Positions 22,681 through 32,542 are shown, numbered from the stretch's first letter. The stretch: 41,253 nucleotides of DNA from Nioella ostreopsis (GCF_004000255.1 NZ_RCIQ01000030.1:1-41253); one strand, 5' to 3'. Numbers and translations: made by a program. The notes: generated by a model from the sequence alone, not told the origin.

Positions 22681-23388
22681 ATGCCTGACAATGCCACCCC
22701 CCTGATCCTTCTGACGCGGCCCGCTGCACAGGCGGAGCGCTTTGCCGATCTGTGCCGCGACACGTTCGCGGAAAAGGCCGAGATCCTCATCGCCCCGATG
22801 CAGGAGATCGTGCTGCGGGACCTGCCGCCCGTTCCGCAGCGTGCCGCCCTGATCTTCACCTCGGAAAACGGGGTGAGGGCCTATCAGGCCGCTGGTGGAA
22901 AAGCGGGCCTAACCGCCTATTGCGTCGGGGACCGCACGGCGCGGGTCGCGGCGGAGGCCGGGCTTCAGGCCCTGTCCGCCGGGGGTGCGGCGGGCGATCT
23001 GGTGGAATTGATCCGCCGTGATGCCCCCGATGGCCCACTGATACACCTGCACGGAACCCATGTGCGCGGCGAGATCGCGGAACAGCTAGGCGCGGCGGGG
23101 TTCAACGTTGAGGGGCATGTGGCCTATGATCAACGCAGCCTGTCCCTGACCGAAGAGGCCCGCAGGGCGCTGACCGGTCCGCGCCGGGTGATCGTGCCGC
23201 TTTTCTCGCCCCGCAGCGCGGCGCTGTTCGCGGCAGAGTTGCCAGACGGGGCGACTGCCGAACCGATCTGCATCAGCGTGGCTACGAAAGCGGCGCTACC
23301 CCTTGCTTTGCAATCGGGCGCGTGCGTGGCCGATGCCCCCACCGGCGCGGCGATGCTCAAAGCGCTGGCGAGACAACTTAGCCCCTAG
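22681..23388 (+). CDS. hemD: HemD, uroporphyrinogen-III synthase
   Basis: A 235-residue protein of the HemD fold, which closes hydroxymethylbilane to uroporphyrinogen III in haem synthesis. [15 protein letters not shown] at the N-terminus, [28 protein letters not shown] and the [18 protein letters not shown] region are family-typical. The sequence family is divergent, so the context carries weight: tsaD upstream and mitofilin plus hemY downstream is the classic alphaproteobacterial order. The ATG at 22681 starts the fold; codons before it are shadows of tsaD. No strong ribosome site is visible. Confidence 0.92.
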   Translation: MPDNATPLILLTRPAAQAERFADLCRDTFAEKAEILIAPMQEIVLRDLPPVPQRAALIFTSENGVRAYQAAGGKAGLTAYCVGDRTARVAAEAGLQALSAGGAAGDLVELIRRDAPDGPLIHLHGTHVRGEIAEQLGAAGFNVEGHVAYDQRSLSLTEEARRALTGPRRVIVPLFSPRSAALFAAELPDGATAEPICISVATKAALPLALQSGACVADAPTGAAMLKALARQLSP

Positions 23389-23481
23389 CCCTCGCAGGTG
23401 CGCCCATGCGAACCTATCTGTGACTCGGCGCTGCACCAGACGGGATTCTGTGGCGCATATTGAATAAATTGAAGGAAATAG

Positions 23482-24720
23482 ATGGTGGCCGACCCGAACA
23501 CGACCCCTCAGGAAACCGACGAAACCCAGGACGACGCCGCTCTGGAAGAGGCCAACACCGACGCCGATGAAACGGTGACGGATGCCGAGATCGTGGAAGA
23601 CCCCGCCCCTGTCGAAGAGCCTTCCGTCGCGGAACCCGCCCCGAAGCCGACCGCTGCCGAACCGCGCCGCGGACCGGGCTTCGTGCCGCTGGTTCTGGGC
23701 GGTGTCGTGGCCGCCGGGTTGGGCTATGGCGCAGCTTTCATGGGCTTTGCGCCCGCCACGCAGGACACGGGCGCGACCGAGACGGCGCTGGCCGCAATTC
23801 AAACCTCGCTCGATGAGCAGGCCGAGGCGCTCTCGACCCTGACCACCCGCGCCGCCGCTTTGGAAGGACAGATCGAGGCCATCCCGCCCGCCCCCGAGGC
23901 GGTGGATCTTGGCCCGCTTTCCGAACAGATCGCTGCGCTTGGCACAAGGATTGACGCAACGGGCAGCCAGATCACCGGCCTGACCGACCGCATCGCCTAT
24001 CTCGAAACCCTGCCGCTTGGCGAAGGCGGGGAAGGCGCGGACAACTCCGCCGCCGTGGCCGCTGCCGTGGCGCAGCTTCAGGCCGCGTTGCAGGAACAAT
24101 CGGCAAGCCTGGCTGAACAACAGGCCGCGAATGCCGCGATGGCCGAGCAACTCGCCGCTGCAGCCACCGCCGCCGAGGACCGCATCGCCGCCGCCGAAGC
24201 CCGGGCCGAGGCCCGCGTGGGCAGTGCCACGGCACAGGCCGCGCTTGGCCAATTGCGCATCGCCGTGGCCACCGGCGCACCCTTCGCGGGCGCATTGGCC
24301 GATGTTGCGGACGGGGCTGGCGTGGATATGCCGGAGGCGCTGGCTGCTGCCGACGAAACCGGTGTTCCCACGATGGAGGAACTGCAATCGAGCTTCCCCG
24401 CCGCCGCCCGCGCCGCGCTGCCCATTGCGATTCGGGAAACCGCCGGCGAGGGCGCCATGAACCGCGTCACCGCCTTCCTGCAAAGTCAGGTCGGGGGCCG
24501 GTCGCTGGAACCGCAGGAAGGCGACAGCGCCGATGCGGTCCTGTCCCGCGCCGAGGCTGCGCTGCGCGATGGCGACCTGTCAGGAACCGTCGCCGAGCTG
24601 GCCTCCCTGCCCGCCGACGCGCAAGCGGTCATGGCGGACTGGACGGCGTCCGCCCAGATGCGCATCGATGCGATGGAGGCGATGGACAGCTTCGCCGCCG
24701 CGCTTGATGCCGCGAATTGA
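23482..24720 (+). CDS. Mitofilin/Mic60-family inner membrane protein
   Basis: A 412-residue protein: an acidic, proline-rich N-terminal tail (1-60), one transmembrane helix (about 66-89), a long alanine/glutamate-rich coiled coil (about 95-245), and a C-terminal domain (about 250-412, including ALGQLRIAVATGAPFAGAL and FLQSQVGGRSL) matching the mitofilin signature. Alphaproteobacterial Mic60 is the bacterial counterpart of the mitochondrial cristae organiser and shapes inner-membrane invaginations. Its position between hemD and hemY is the conserved one. The stop overlaps the region of the hemY ribosome site. Confidence 0.9.
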   Translation: MVADPNTTPQETDETQDDAALEEANTDADETVTDAEIVEDPAPVEEPSVAEPAPKPTAAEPRRGPGFVPLVLGGVVAAGLGYGAAFMGFAPATQDTGATETALAAIQTSLDEQAEALSTLTTRAAALEGQIEAIPPAPEAVDLGPLSEQIAALGTRIDATGSQITGLTDRIAYLETLPLGEGGEGADNSAAVAAAVAQLQAALQEQSASLAEQQAANAAMAEQLAAAATAAEDRIAAAEARAEARVGSATAQAALGQLRIAVATGAPFAGALADVADGAGVDMPEALAAADETGVPTMEELQSSFPAAARAALPIAIRETAGEGAMNRVTAFLQSQVGGRSLEPQEGDSADAVLSRAEAALRDGDLSGTVAELASLPADAQAVMADWTASAQMRIDAMEAMDSFAAALDAAN

Positions 24721-24731
24721 GGGGGACCGAC

Positions 24732-26315
24732 ATGCTTCTCTGGTCCGTCCTGAAAATCATTATCTTCCTGACCGTCGTGGTCGCGGCGGCCTTCGGCGTC
24801 GGTTACCTGCTGGAAACCGAGTCCATGCTACTGATCACCGTGGCAGGCCGCGAATTCGCGTTGACCCCCCTGTCGGGCGTGGTTGCATCCGTGCTGCTCT
24901 TGCTGCTGGTCTATGTGGCGCTCAAGCTGCTTGGCCTTCTTGTCGCCACCATCCGCTTCCTCAACGGCGATGAGACCGCCATTTCCCGCTATTTCAACCG
25001 CCGCGCCGAGCGGAAGGGCTATCAGGCCCTGTCCGAAGGCATGCTGGCGCTCGCCTCTGGTGAGGGGCGGCTGGCCATTCGCAAGGCGGAACGCGCCGAG
25101 GGCTATCTGAAGCGGCCCGAACTGACCAACCTGCTGGTCGCACAGGCCGCCGAAATGGCGGGTGACTCTGCCAAAGCGGCAGAAACCTACAAGAAATTGC
25201 TGGCCGATGACACGACCCGCTTCGTGGGCATTCGCGGGCTGATGAAGCAGAAGCTGGACGCAGGTGACACCGATACGGCGCTGAAACTGGCCGAGAAGGC
25301 CTTTGCCCTCAGGCCTCAACATCACGAAGTGCAGGACACGCTGCTGACCCTGCAGGCCGGGCACGAGGATTGGGCCGGGGCGCGCAAGACGCTTGCCGCC
25401 AAGCTCAAGGCCGGCGCCCTGCCCCGCGACGTCCACAAACGCCGCGATGCGGTGCTGGCCCTTGCCGATGCCCGCGACGCACTGGCCGAGGGCAAGATCG
25501 ACACCGCCAGCAAAGAGGCCACCGAGGCCAACCGCCTGTCCCCCGATCTGGTGCCCGCCGCTGTCATGGCCGCCCGAATGGCGATTCAAGAGGGCAAGCC
25601 GAAAGTGGCCACCCGCGTGATCCGCAAGGCCTGGGACGCGGCCCCGCATCCCGACCTTGCCGCAGCCTTCGCCAACATCGAGCCAGAGGAAACCCCCGCC
25701 GCGCGCATCAAGCGCTTCCGCGTGCTGCTGGCCAAGCACCCCGCCGATCCGGAGGTCAAGCTGCTGGAGGCGGAACTGCAGATCGCGGCAGAGGACTACG
25801 CCGCCGCCCGCAAGGCGCTTGGCGACCTGCCCGAATCCACCCCCACGGCCCGCTCCCTGACCATCATGGCTGCGATTGAACGGGGCGAAGGCAGCGAAGA
25901 CCGCGTGGTGCGCGGCTGGCTGGCCAAGGCGATCACCGCCTCTCGCGGGCCGCAATGGACCTGCGCGAGCTGCGGCCATGTCCATGCCACCTGGCAGCCG
26001 GTTTGCGAACATTGCGACAGCTTCGACACGCTGGCCTGGACCGAAGCCCCGCAAAGCGAGTCGGCCTTCGCCGGGACCGCCCAGATGCTGCCGCTGATTG
26101 TGGGGGCCCTGGAAGATCGCCGGGACGGTCCCGAAGTCGAAGACCGGGAGCCGGAGATCGTCGACGCCGAGCCGGTCGAAGACTCCGCCACCGAGGTCAC
26201 GGAAGACATGGCGGAAGAAAACGACCCGCATGCCCCCGGCCATGTATTGCCCGACATGGGCGAAGTTTCCGATGACGCGGAAACGACTGAACAGGCGCGT
26301 ACAGCCGCAAATTAG
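24732..26315 (+). CDS. hemY: HemY-type membrane TPR protein with C-terminal zinc ribbon
   Basis: A 527-residue inner-membrane protein with two N-terminal helices (residues about 3-27 and 44-70), the HemY_N region (RYFNRRAERKGYQALSEGML), and a run of TPR-like helices to about 380. A zinc ribbon with cysteines 411, 414, 425 and 428 (CASCGH, CEHCDSF) follows, then a very acidic tail. The alphaproteobacterial protein is linked to haem synthesis by position rather than by proven enzymatic activity. GAGGGGGA precedes the ATG at 24732; a TTG 15 nt upstream is possible but less well placed. Confidence 0.92.
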   Translation: MLLWSVLKIIIFLTVVVAAAFGVGYLLETESMLLITVAGREFALTPLSGVVASVLLLLLVYVALKLLGLLVATIRFLNGDETAISRYFNRRAERKGYQALSEGMLALASGEGRLAIRKAERAEGYLKRPELTNLLVAQAAEMAGDSAKAAETYKKLLADDTTRFVGIRGLMKQKLDAGDTDTALKLAEKAFALRPQHHEVQDTLLTLQAGHEDWAGARKTLAAKLKAGALPRDVHKRRDAVLALADARDALAEGKIDTASKEATEANRLSPDLVPAAVMAARMAIQEGKPKVATRVIRKAWDAAPHPDLAAAFANIEPEETPAARIKRFRVLLAKHPADPEVKLLEAELQIAAEDYAAARKALGDLPESTPTARSLTIMAAIERGEGSEDRVVRGWLAKAITASRGPQWTCASCGHVHATWQPVCEHCDSFDTLAWTEAPQSESAFAGTAQMLPLIVGALEDRRDGPEVEDREPEIVDAEPVEDSATEVTEDMAEENDPHAPGHVLPDMGEVSDDAETTEQARTAAN

Positions 26316-26358
26316 GACTGTTCAAGCGCGGGCAGGCTTGCTAAGAGCCAGCCCGCGT

Positions 26359-26434
26359 GCCGATGTAGCTCAGCTGGTAGAGCAACGCATTCGTAATGCG
26401 TGGGTCGGGGGTTCGAGTCCCTTCATCGGCACCA
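26359..26434 (+). tRNA. tRNA-Thr (anticodon CGU)
   Basis: The 76-nt cloverleaf has acceptor GCCGATG/CATCGGC, D-arm GCTC..GAGC, anticodon stem ACGCA/TGCGT with loop TTCGTAA (anticodon CGT), TTCGAGT in the T-loop, and an encoded CCA. It lies 43 nt after hemY. Its 3' end is the edge of the restriction-modification locus. No second copy of the 3' end was found elsewhere in the window. Confidence 0.97.
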
Positions 26435-26545
26435 TAAAATCAGATATATTTGTTTGAAATCAATAATTTCTGAAAAATCATAACAACTTTGACCACCCAT
26501 GCGTCCACCTTTTGGTGCGCGCCCAAATGGCGCTGAATTGGTCGG

Positions 26546-28024
26546 TCAGTTCGATGTTTCCAGAATTTCTTCGAAATTTGCCAACGCAGACCGTAGATTC
26601 TCCATGATCTCTTCTGCCAGAACCTCGGGCTCTGGAAGGTTCTCGAGATCGGTCATTGACGCATCACGAAGCCAGAAAAGGTCGAGGCTTGCCTTGTCAC
26701 GAGCCAGAAGCTCTTCCTGGTCAAAGGCGCGCCAGCGCCCATCGGGACTTTCTTCGCTCCAGGTCGGGCCGCGCTCGTATCGGTTCCGGGGATTGTAGCA
26801 GGACACGAAGTCCTCGAGGTGCGCATACGTCAACGGCTTCTGTTTTAACGTATGATGCACGTTCGTCCGGTAATCATAATACCAGACCTTGGAGGTCTGC
26901 GGGTCGGGGCTGGCGGCGCGGTTGTCGAAGAATATCACGTTCGCCTTCACGCCCTGCGCATAGAAGATACCCGTGGGTAGGCGCAGAATGGTGTGCAGAT
27001 CCGTCGTCTGTAACAGTTTGCGCCGGATGGTCTCTCCTGCACCGCCCTCGAACAGGACATTGTCGGGCACGACCACGGCGGCCCGCCCTGTTGTCTTCAG
27101 CATCGTTCGGATGTGCTGGACGAAGTTCAGCTGCTTGTTCGACGTGGTCGCCCAGAAATCCTGGCGATTGTAGGTCAGATCGTCCGTCTCCTGCTCGCCT
27201 TCTGCATTGGTGAAGCTCATCGAGCTCTTCTTGCCGAAAGGCGGGTTCGCCAGAACGTAGTCGAAGGTCTCCGACGGCGGCGAGATCAGCGCGTCGGCCG
27301 GCGACACCAAAGTATCCCCCGTCATCTCGCCGATCCCATGCAGAAACATGTTCATCAGGCAAAGCCGCCTTGTCCCGGCGACGATCTCGTTGCCGAAGAA
27401 GGTGCCGTGCTTCAGGAACGCCTTCTGGTCCTTGTCGAGCGCATAGTTGTCCGGGTCGGTGAGGAAATCATGTGCGGCAAGGAAGAAACCGCCGGTGCCG
27501 CAGGCCGGGTCGGCGATGGTCTTGCCGGGCTCCGGGCGGACGCATTCGACCATTGCGCGGATCAGGGCGCGCGGCGTGAAATACTGCCCAGCGCCCGATT
27601 TCGTGTCCTCGGCGTTGCGCTCCAGCAGCCCTTCGTAGATGTCGCCTTTGACATCGGCCCCAAGCGTCACCCACTTGGTGCCGTCCACCATGTCGATCAG
27701 ACGGAACAGCTTCGCTGGATCGGTGATCTTGTTTTGCGCCTTGGTGAAGATCTGGCCGAGCATGCCTTTCTGCTCGCCGAGCTTGCGCAGAAGGGTGACG
27801 TAATGCGCTTCCAGCTCCGCCCCCCGGCGCGAGGTCAGGCTGCTCCAGTCGTACCCTTCCGGGATGCCCACGTCGCGGCTATAGGGGGGCTTGGCGTATT
27901 CGTCCGCCATCTTGAGGAAGATGAGGTAGGTCAGCTGTTCCAGATAGTCGCCATAGCCGACGCCGTCATCACGCAGCGTGGTGCAGAAACTCCAGACCTT
28001 GGAGACGATGGGGGCGGTGGTCAT
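26546..28024 (-). CDS. hsdM: HsdM, type I restriction-modification DNA methyltransferase subunit
   Basis: A 492-residue N6-adenine methyltransferase. The HsdM N-terminal helical domain (FCTTLRDDGVGYGDYLEQL) leads into GAGQYFTPRALI, the AdoMet motif DPACGTGGF (172-180) and the catalytic NPPF (260-263). With HsdS it forms the trimeric modification enzyme, and with HsdR the restriction complex. It is the last gene of the leftward operon; its ATG overlaps the hsdS stop by 4 nt. The 110 bases between its stop and the tRNA are AT-rich with no gene or clear terminator. Confidence 0.97.
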   Translation of the reverse strand: MTTAPIVSKVWSFCTTLRDDGVGYGDYLEQLTYLIFLKMADEYAKPPYSRDVGIPEGYDWSSLTSRRGAELEAHYVTLLRKLGEQKGMLGQIFTKAQNKITDPAKLFRLIDMVDGTKWVTLGADVKGDIYEGLLERNAEDTKSGAGQYFTPRALIRAMVECVRPEPGKTIADPACGTGGFFLAAHDFLTDPDNYALDKDQKAFLKHGTFFGNEIVAGTRRLCLMNMFLHGIGEMTGDTLVSPADALISPPSETFDYVLANPPFGKKSSMSFTNAEGEQETDDLTYNRQDFWATTSNKQLNFVQHIRTMLKTTGRAAVVVPDNVLFEGGAGETIRRKLLQTTDLHTILRLPTGIFYAQGVKANVIFFDNRAASPDPQTSKVWYYDYRTNVHHTLKQKPLTYAHLEDFVSCYNPRNRYERGPTWSEESPDGRWRAFDQEELLARDKASLDLFWLRDASMTDLENLPEPEVLAEEIMENLRSALANFEEILETSN

Positions 28025-29556
28025 GCGGGGGCTTTCCTTCTGGGCTTCTTGGGCGCTCTGGCACGGTTGGCCTTGATGCGTTCGAGCAGGGACGAGGCGG
28101 GTTCGTCCTCGGGGTCCTGGGGGACAAGCTGGCCGGAGAAGGCTTTTTTCAGGATGGATTGGCGCAAGGCGTCGGCGCGGGTGAGGGCGGCGTCGATCTC
28201 GGCCTCGAGCGCGTCGGCAGCTTCAAGCCGGGCGTCGAGGAGGCGGACGATTTCGGTTTGTTCGTCAATTGATGGAAGCCAGAATTCAAGTGCAAGGAAC
28301 TGCTCTTGTTTAAGGTTTAGTCCGCTGTCGTTGATGCCGCTCTTGATCACTTCAATCCGCCGCTGAGTATCGGGAGCATTGAGATAGGCTTCAAGAAACT
28401 CTGGTAGAACCAGCGCGCCCAGATAGTTCAGCCGGTAGGCCTTGTCGCACAACATAAGCCGGGGTCTGGTGCTCTTGACCATACATGCCACGCCAACGCG
28501 CGTTCGCGGTCCTGCTCGCGTTATCAAAACATCACCCTGATTGAGTTCCAACCATTGTCGCGGCTGGAGGTCTTTCGGGAGTTCCTTGTTTTCCTGCGGT
28601 AAGAATTTCGCTGGCTGGATGGCAGTTGTCTTGATCACTCCCCAAGCATTATCAGCCTGTGATGCATGATTTTCGCATTTCGGGGACCATCCTTGCGCGA
28701 CGTCCAAAACGACGTGGCCCAAAGTGATCCCGGAATCCGAAGCGAGATCAACGGGCCTCTTCGGCTTCGCGGGTTTCTTGCCCTTCTCGCCATCGGCGCG
28801 CCATGTGGCGAGGGCGTCTTGCCAGGCGTCGAGGGCGGCTTTGTAGCGGGTGTCCCGTTCGCGCTGGATACGGGCGAGGAGGGTTTTGGGGGCTTCCAGT
28901 TCGTCGGCGTTCTGCGCGCGCCAGTCGGCGGTCAGGCGGCCTTCGAAGGCGGATTTCAGCAGGGACTGGCGGTAGAGGCCGAGGGTGGTGCGCGCCGTTT
29001 GCAGGCTCTCGACCCCCTTGTCGATCTCGTCGAACATCGCCTCGATCTTCTCCACGATGCGGCGTTGTTCGTTGAGGGGAGGGATCGGGATCGAAACCGA
29101 TTTTAGGGAGCTCTGTCCGATGTTCCTCATCGACATCTGATTGCCCGAGGATACCGCGCCCAACTTGCGCCGACCTTCAAGGCTACGCAAATAGACGAGG
29201 AGCCAAGGTTTCAGTTCAGTTGGTAGGTCGAGCCTTAACACTTTGTCGCTAAGGAACAGGTTTGGGTGGTCTTTCTTGACCATCACCACTGCGCCGACCA
29301 ACTCAAGCGTGTTAGCCCGGGAGAACAGGAAGTCACCGGCCTTGATTGCAGTGTCTGGCGCTGGTTCGAAACTTCTTGGGAATGTCTTCGACTGAGAGGC
29401 GTCGAATGTGCCCCATGTTACCGCGCTTACCTTGATCACGCCCCGCTCATGCGCCAGCGGTGGGCGCTCTTCGCATTTGAGGTTCTTTCCTGCGGTTATG
29501 CCGAGGAGCAGCTCGCCAATTTCGGCCGTTGTCCATCCGCTCGGCAATTCCGTCAT
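28021..29556 (-). CDS. hsdS: HsdS, type I restriction-modification specificity subunit
   Basis: A 511-residue subunit with two target recognition domains (about residues 5-165 and 255-420), each followed by a conserved helical spacer. The internal repeat is evident in IPIPPLNEQRRIVEKIEAMF and FWLPSIDEQTEIVRLLDARL, and in LYRQSLLKSAFEGRL versus LRQSILKKAFSGQL. Each domain reads one half of a bipartite DNA target, so the recognition sequence cannot be inferred here. A lysine-rich linker (GEKGKKPAKPKRP) precedes the second domain. It overlaps both hsdR and hsdM by 4 nt. Confidence 0.96.
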   Translation of the reverse strand: MTELPSGWTTAEIGELLLGITAGKNLKCEERPPLAHERGVIKVSAVTWGTFDASQSKTFPRSFEPAPDTAIKAGDFLFSRANTLELVGAVVMVKKDHPNLFLSDKVLRLDLPTELKPWLLVYLRSLEGRRKLGAVSSGNQMSMRNIGQSSLKSVSIPIPPLNEQRRIVEKIEAMFDEIDKGVESLQTARTTLGLYRQSLLKSAFEGRLTADWRAQNADELEAPKTLLARIQRERDTRYKAALDAWQDALATWRADGEKGKKPAKPKRPVDLASDSGITLGHVVLDVAQGWSPKCENHASQADNAWGVIKTTAIQPAKFLPQENKELPKDLQPRQWLELNQGDVLITRAGPRTRVGVACMVKSTRPRLMLCDKAYRLNYLGALVLPEFLEAYLNAPDTQRRIEVIKSGINDSGLNLKQEQFLALEFWLPSIDEQTEIVRLLDARLEAADALEAEIDAALTRADALRQSILKKAFSGQLVPQDPEDEPASSLLERIKANRARAPKKPRRKAPA

Positions 29557-32303
29557 GCCGACAGCGCCTCATTCATCTCGGTCATGACTTCGTCCATGCC
29601 ATCGCCAAAGAGCGCGTACATCTGCCCCATGCCGCCCTTGCCGTCAAAGGGGGCCATTTCCAGATCGTCGCGCTCGATGGTGAAGGAGGTGGCAAGGTGG
29701 TCGCGGATCATGCGCAGCCAGTCCATCTGTTCCTCGGTGAACTTCTCGCCCGCGCCGGAATGGCGGTTCAGCACCCAGTTCTGGAAGTTGCGCCGCACCC
29801 GCTCGGAATGGCGGGTGAGCGTGTCATCCAGCCCCGTGACCCGGCGGATCAGCGCCACCAGCGCCGTCAGGTCGCTGGCCGGGTTGCTGCCCTTGTAGTC
29901 GTCGAGATGCGCATAGGCGCGCCAGACGGTGAGCGGGGCGAGCCGCGGGCGATCCTCGGTCAGTTTCTTCAGCACGTCCTTGATCATGGCGAAGGTCACC
30001 TCGGACCGGCGGGCGGGGGTGTTGAAGTAGATCGACAGCGCCTCGATCTCGTCCCGGTTCTCGGTCAGGTATTCCTCGAACTCCTGCGCGATCTTTTGCG
30101 CGTTCTCGGCCACATCGCCCGCCCATTCCGCGCGCAAAAGCGTGTCGAGGTTGTCATGGTCGATGGTCTGTTCGTTGTCGCGGCGGACCCGGTCCATCAG
30201 GTTGATGAGCGGCCCGGTGAAGACGTTGGCGGCGTGTTTGATCCGTTCCTCGCGCGCGGCGTTCATGGCGGCGTCGTCGGGTTCTGGGTGGCCCGCGGCC
30301 TTGGCGTCGGCTTCCACCTTGTCGGGGTCGATGGCGTCGAAGAGGTCACGCACGATGGCGGTAAGGGATGTCCCGGCCTCCGCCCTGATCTTCTCCTGAT
30401 CCTCGGCCCCGAGCTTGTTGTCGAGCCGCGACAGCCGGGCGGCGAGCGAACTGACGGTTTCCTCGGACCGGTCACCCATCATCAGCCCCATGGCAAGATC
30501 CTTGAAGGGGATCGAGGGCTTGGTGTCGAGCGGCTGGCTGGCGGTCTTGAGCGATTTGGTGACGCCGACGGCATCGACGATGACGTAATGGGTCTTGGCC
30601 TGGGCGGAGGGGGAGACCTTTTTCAAGTCATCGGGTTTGAGGACACGGGTGCCGCGGCCCTTCATCTGCTCGAAGTAGTTCTTGGACTTCACGTCGCGCA
30701 TGAAGATCAGACATTCGAGAGGTTTGACGTCGGTGCCGGTGGCGATCATGTCCACGGTCACGGCGATGCGCGGGTAGTAATCGTTGCGGAAAGCGCTGAG
30801 CGAGGATTTCGGGTTCTTGGCCCCGTTGGTGATCTTGCGGCAGAAATCGTTGCCTTCGCCGAACTCCTGCCGGACGGTCTGGATGATGTCGTCGGCATGG
30901 CTGTCGGTCTTGGCGAAGATCAGGGTTTTCGGCAGCTCCTTGCGGCCGGGGAAGATCTCTGGCCACTTGTCGTGGAAAGTGCGTATCACGGTGCGGATCT
31001 GGTCGGGGTTGACGACAGATCGGTCGAGCTGGGTGGCGGCGTAGGCCTGTTCGTCATCCTGCGTTTCCCAGCGTCGCGCGCGGGTTTCGCGTTCGCGTTT
31101 CTCGACCAGCTGCTCGGCTTTCAGGGTTTCGCCGCCTTGGGTGATCTCGGTCTCGATCAGGTAGATTTCGTTGCCCACGTTTACCTTGTCGGCGACGGCC
31201 TTTTCGTGAGTGTACTCGCTGACGACGTTTTTCTGGAAGAAGCCGTAGGTTCGGTTGTCGGGTGTGGCGGTGAGCCCGATCAGGTAGGCGTCGAAGTATT
31301 CAATGACCTGACGCCAGAGATTGTAGATCGACCGGTGACATTCATCGATGACGACCAGGTCGAAGTATTCCGGCGGCAGTTTGGCGTTGTAGACGACTGG
31401 CAAGGGTTCTTTGCGGCGCCATTTCTGTTCGGCCGGATTCTCGTCCTCGGCGCCTTCGTTCAGTTCTTCGCCCTTGAGCGTGGCGTACATGCGCTGGATC
31501 GTGGAGATGACGACCTGGCTGTCGTTCGCGATGGAGGGCGATGTGAGGCGCTGGACGTTGTAGAGCTCGGTGAACTTGCGGTTGTCGTCGTTGGGGATGA
31601 AGGCCATGAACTCTTGTTCGGCCTGCTCGCCAAGGTTCTTTGTGTCGACGAGGAACAGGATGCGGCGTGCACCCGCATGTTTGAGCAGGCGGTAGACTTG
31701 CGTGATCGCCGTGAAGGTCTTGCCCGAGCCGGTCGCCATCTGGACGAGGGCGCGTGGCTTATCGGATTTGAGCGAGGTTTCGAGGTTCGTGATCGCCGTG
31801 ATTTGGCAGTCGCGCAGACCGTCCGGGTTAAGACCCGGCAGGGCTGCAATGCCCGCGCGAAGGCTCTTTGGGGCCTGTGCCCAGGATCTCAGCGTTTCTG
31901 GGCGATGAAAGGTGAAGACCTCGCGCGACCGAGGATTTGGATCGCGGGCGTTGGTAAAGCGGGTGACCTGGCCGGTGCTCTCGTAGAGGAACGGGAGCGG
32001 CTCGGCATTCGTGACCCATTTCAGCTTGGCGTTTGCGTACCCCTCGGATTGCTCCTCGACCGAGGTCAGGCGGACCCCCCAGTTGTCAGGCTTAGCTTCG
32101 ACAACGCCGACTGCTTGCCTGTCAGCGAATAGGACGTAGTCAGCAGGTCCAATGTCCGTCTGATACTCGCGGAGTGCAACGCCTTGGCCAACGCTGAAAT
32201 CAAGCACATCTTTATCCTGCACATACCAGCCGGATGACCTGAGGCGTTCATCGATTTGGTCGCGCGCGATTTGTTCTGGTGTCTGATTAATGTCAGGTGG
32301 CAC
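29553..32303 (-). CDS. hsdR: HsdR, type I restriction endonuclease subunit
   Basis: A 916-residue motor nuclease that starts with GTG (weak AGAAG upstream). The N-terminal nuclease has Asp55 (GPADYVLF) and Glu69-x-Lys71 (VVEAKPD), the D-ExK signature. The helicase has Walker A TGSGKT (191-196), DECH (320-323) and TATPD (345-349), followed by a RecA-like second domain with GRGTRV. The C-terminal third is helical and would dock onto the methyltransferase. All catalytic residues looked for are intact, so the system appears functional. It is the first gene of the operon. Confidence 0.96.
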   Translation of the reverse strand: MPPDINQTPEQIARDQIDERLRSSGWYVQDKDVLDFSVGQGVALREYQTDIGPADYVLFADRQAVGVVEAKPDNWGVRLTSVEEQSEGYANAKLKWVTNAEPLPFLYESTGQVTRFTNARDPNPRSREVFTFHRPETLRSWAQAPKSLRAGIAALPGLNPDGLRDCQITAITNLETSLKSDKPRALVQMATGSGKTFTAITQVYRLLKHAGARRILFLVDTKNLGEQAEQEFMAFIPNDDNRKFTELYNVQRLTSPSIANDSQVVISTIQRMYATLKGEELNEGAEDENPAEQKWRRKEPLPVVYNAKLPPEYFDLVVIDECHRSIYNLWRQVIEYFDAYLIGLTATPDNRTYGFFQKNVVSEYTHEKAVADKVNVGNEIYLIETEITQGGETLKAEQLVEKRERETRARRWETQDDEQAYAATQLDRSVVNPDQIRTVIRTFHDKWPEIFPGRKELPKTLIFAKTDSHADDIIQTVRQEFGEGNDFCRKITNGAKNPKSSLSAFRNDYYPRIAVTVDMIATGTDVKPLECLIFMRDVKSKNYFEQMKGRGTRVLKPDDLKKVSPSAQAKTHYVIVDAVGVTKSLKTASQPLDTKPSIPFKDLAMGLMMGDRSEETVSSLAARLSRLDNKLGAEDQEKIRAEAGTSLTAIVRDLFDAIDPDKVEADAKAAGHPEPDDAAMNAAREERIKHAANVFTGPLINLMDRVRRDNEQTIDHDNLDTLLRAEWAGDVAENAQKIAQEFEEYLTENRDEIEALSIYFNTPARRSEVTFAMIKDVLKKLTEDRPRLAPLTVWRAYAHLDDYKGSNPASDLTALVALIRRVTGLDDTLTRHSERVRRNFQNWVLNRHSGAGEKFTEEQMDWLRMIRDHLATSFTIERDDLEMAPFDGKGGMGQMYALFGDGMDEVMTEMNEALSA

Positions 32304-32486
32304 GGCTGCTTCTTGATACTTGCAGCGTTGAACATGACGCTCAGCCAGCAGGATTGCAATGTTGGGGATTCCTTTAAAGCCTTTCTAACGCAAACTTCCT
32401 GTCTTCATCGAAATTTCGTCGGCCAGGCTTTGGTACCGCCACTATTCCCCGCGACCTAGCTCGATAGTGAGTAACACCTAGTACGG

Positions 32487-32513
32487 AAAAAAGCCCGCGC
32501 CAGGGGCGCGGGC
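32487..32513 (-). terminator. Intrinsic terminator of the hydantoin operon
   Basis: GCCCGCGCC (32493-32501) pairs perfectly with GGCGCGGGC (32505-32513) across AGG; read on the minus strand it is followed by TTTTTT. It lies 30 nt after the transporter stop codon and isolates this operon from hsdR. The 170 bases between it and the hsdR start contain the hsdR promoter region but no recognised box. Confidence 0.95.
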
Positions 32514-32542
32514 CAGGTGGGAAGGGAGAGAAAGGGAATGCC

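Noticed and set aside
29529-32132. 867-codon rightward frame antisense to hsdR
   Set aside because: hsdR on the minus strand carries all nuclease and helicase motifs; the antisense product has none.
26435-32486. Search for an integrase or a duplicated tRNA 3' end that would define a mobile island
   Set aside because: No integrase gene and no second copy of the tRNA 3' sequence were seen, so only the tRNA-adjacent position supports an island.
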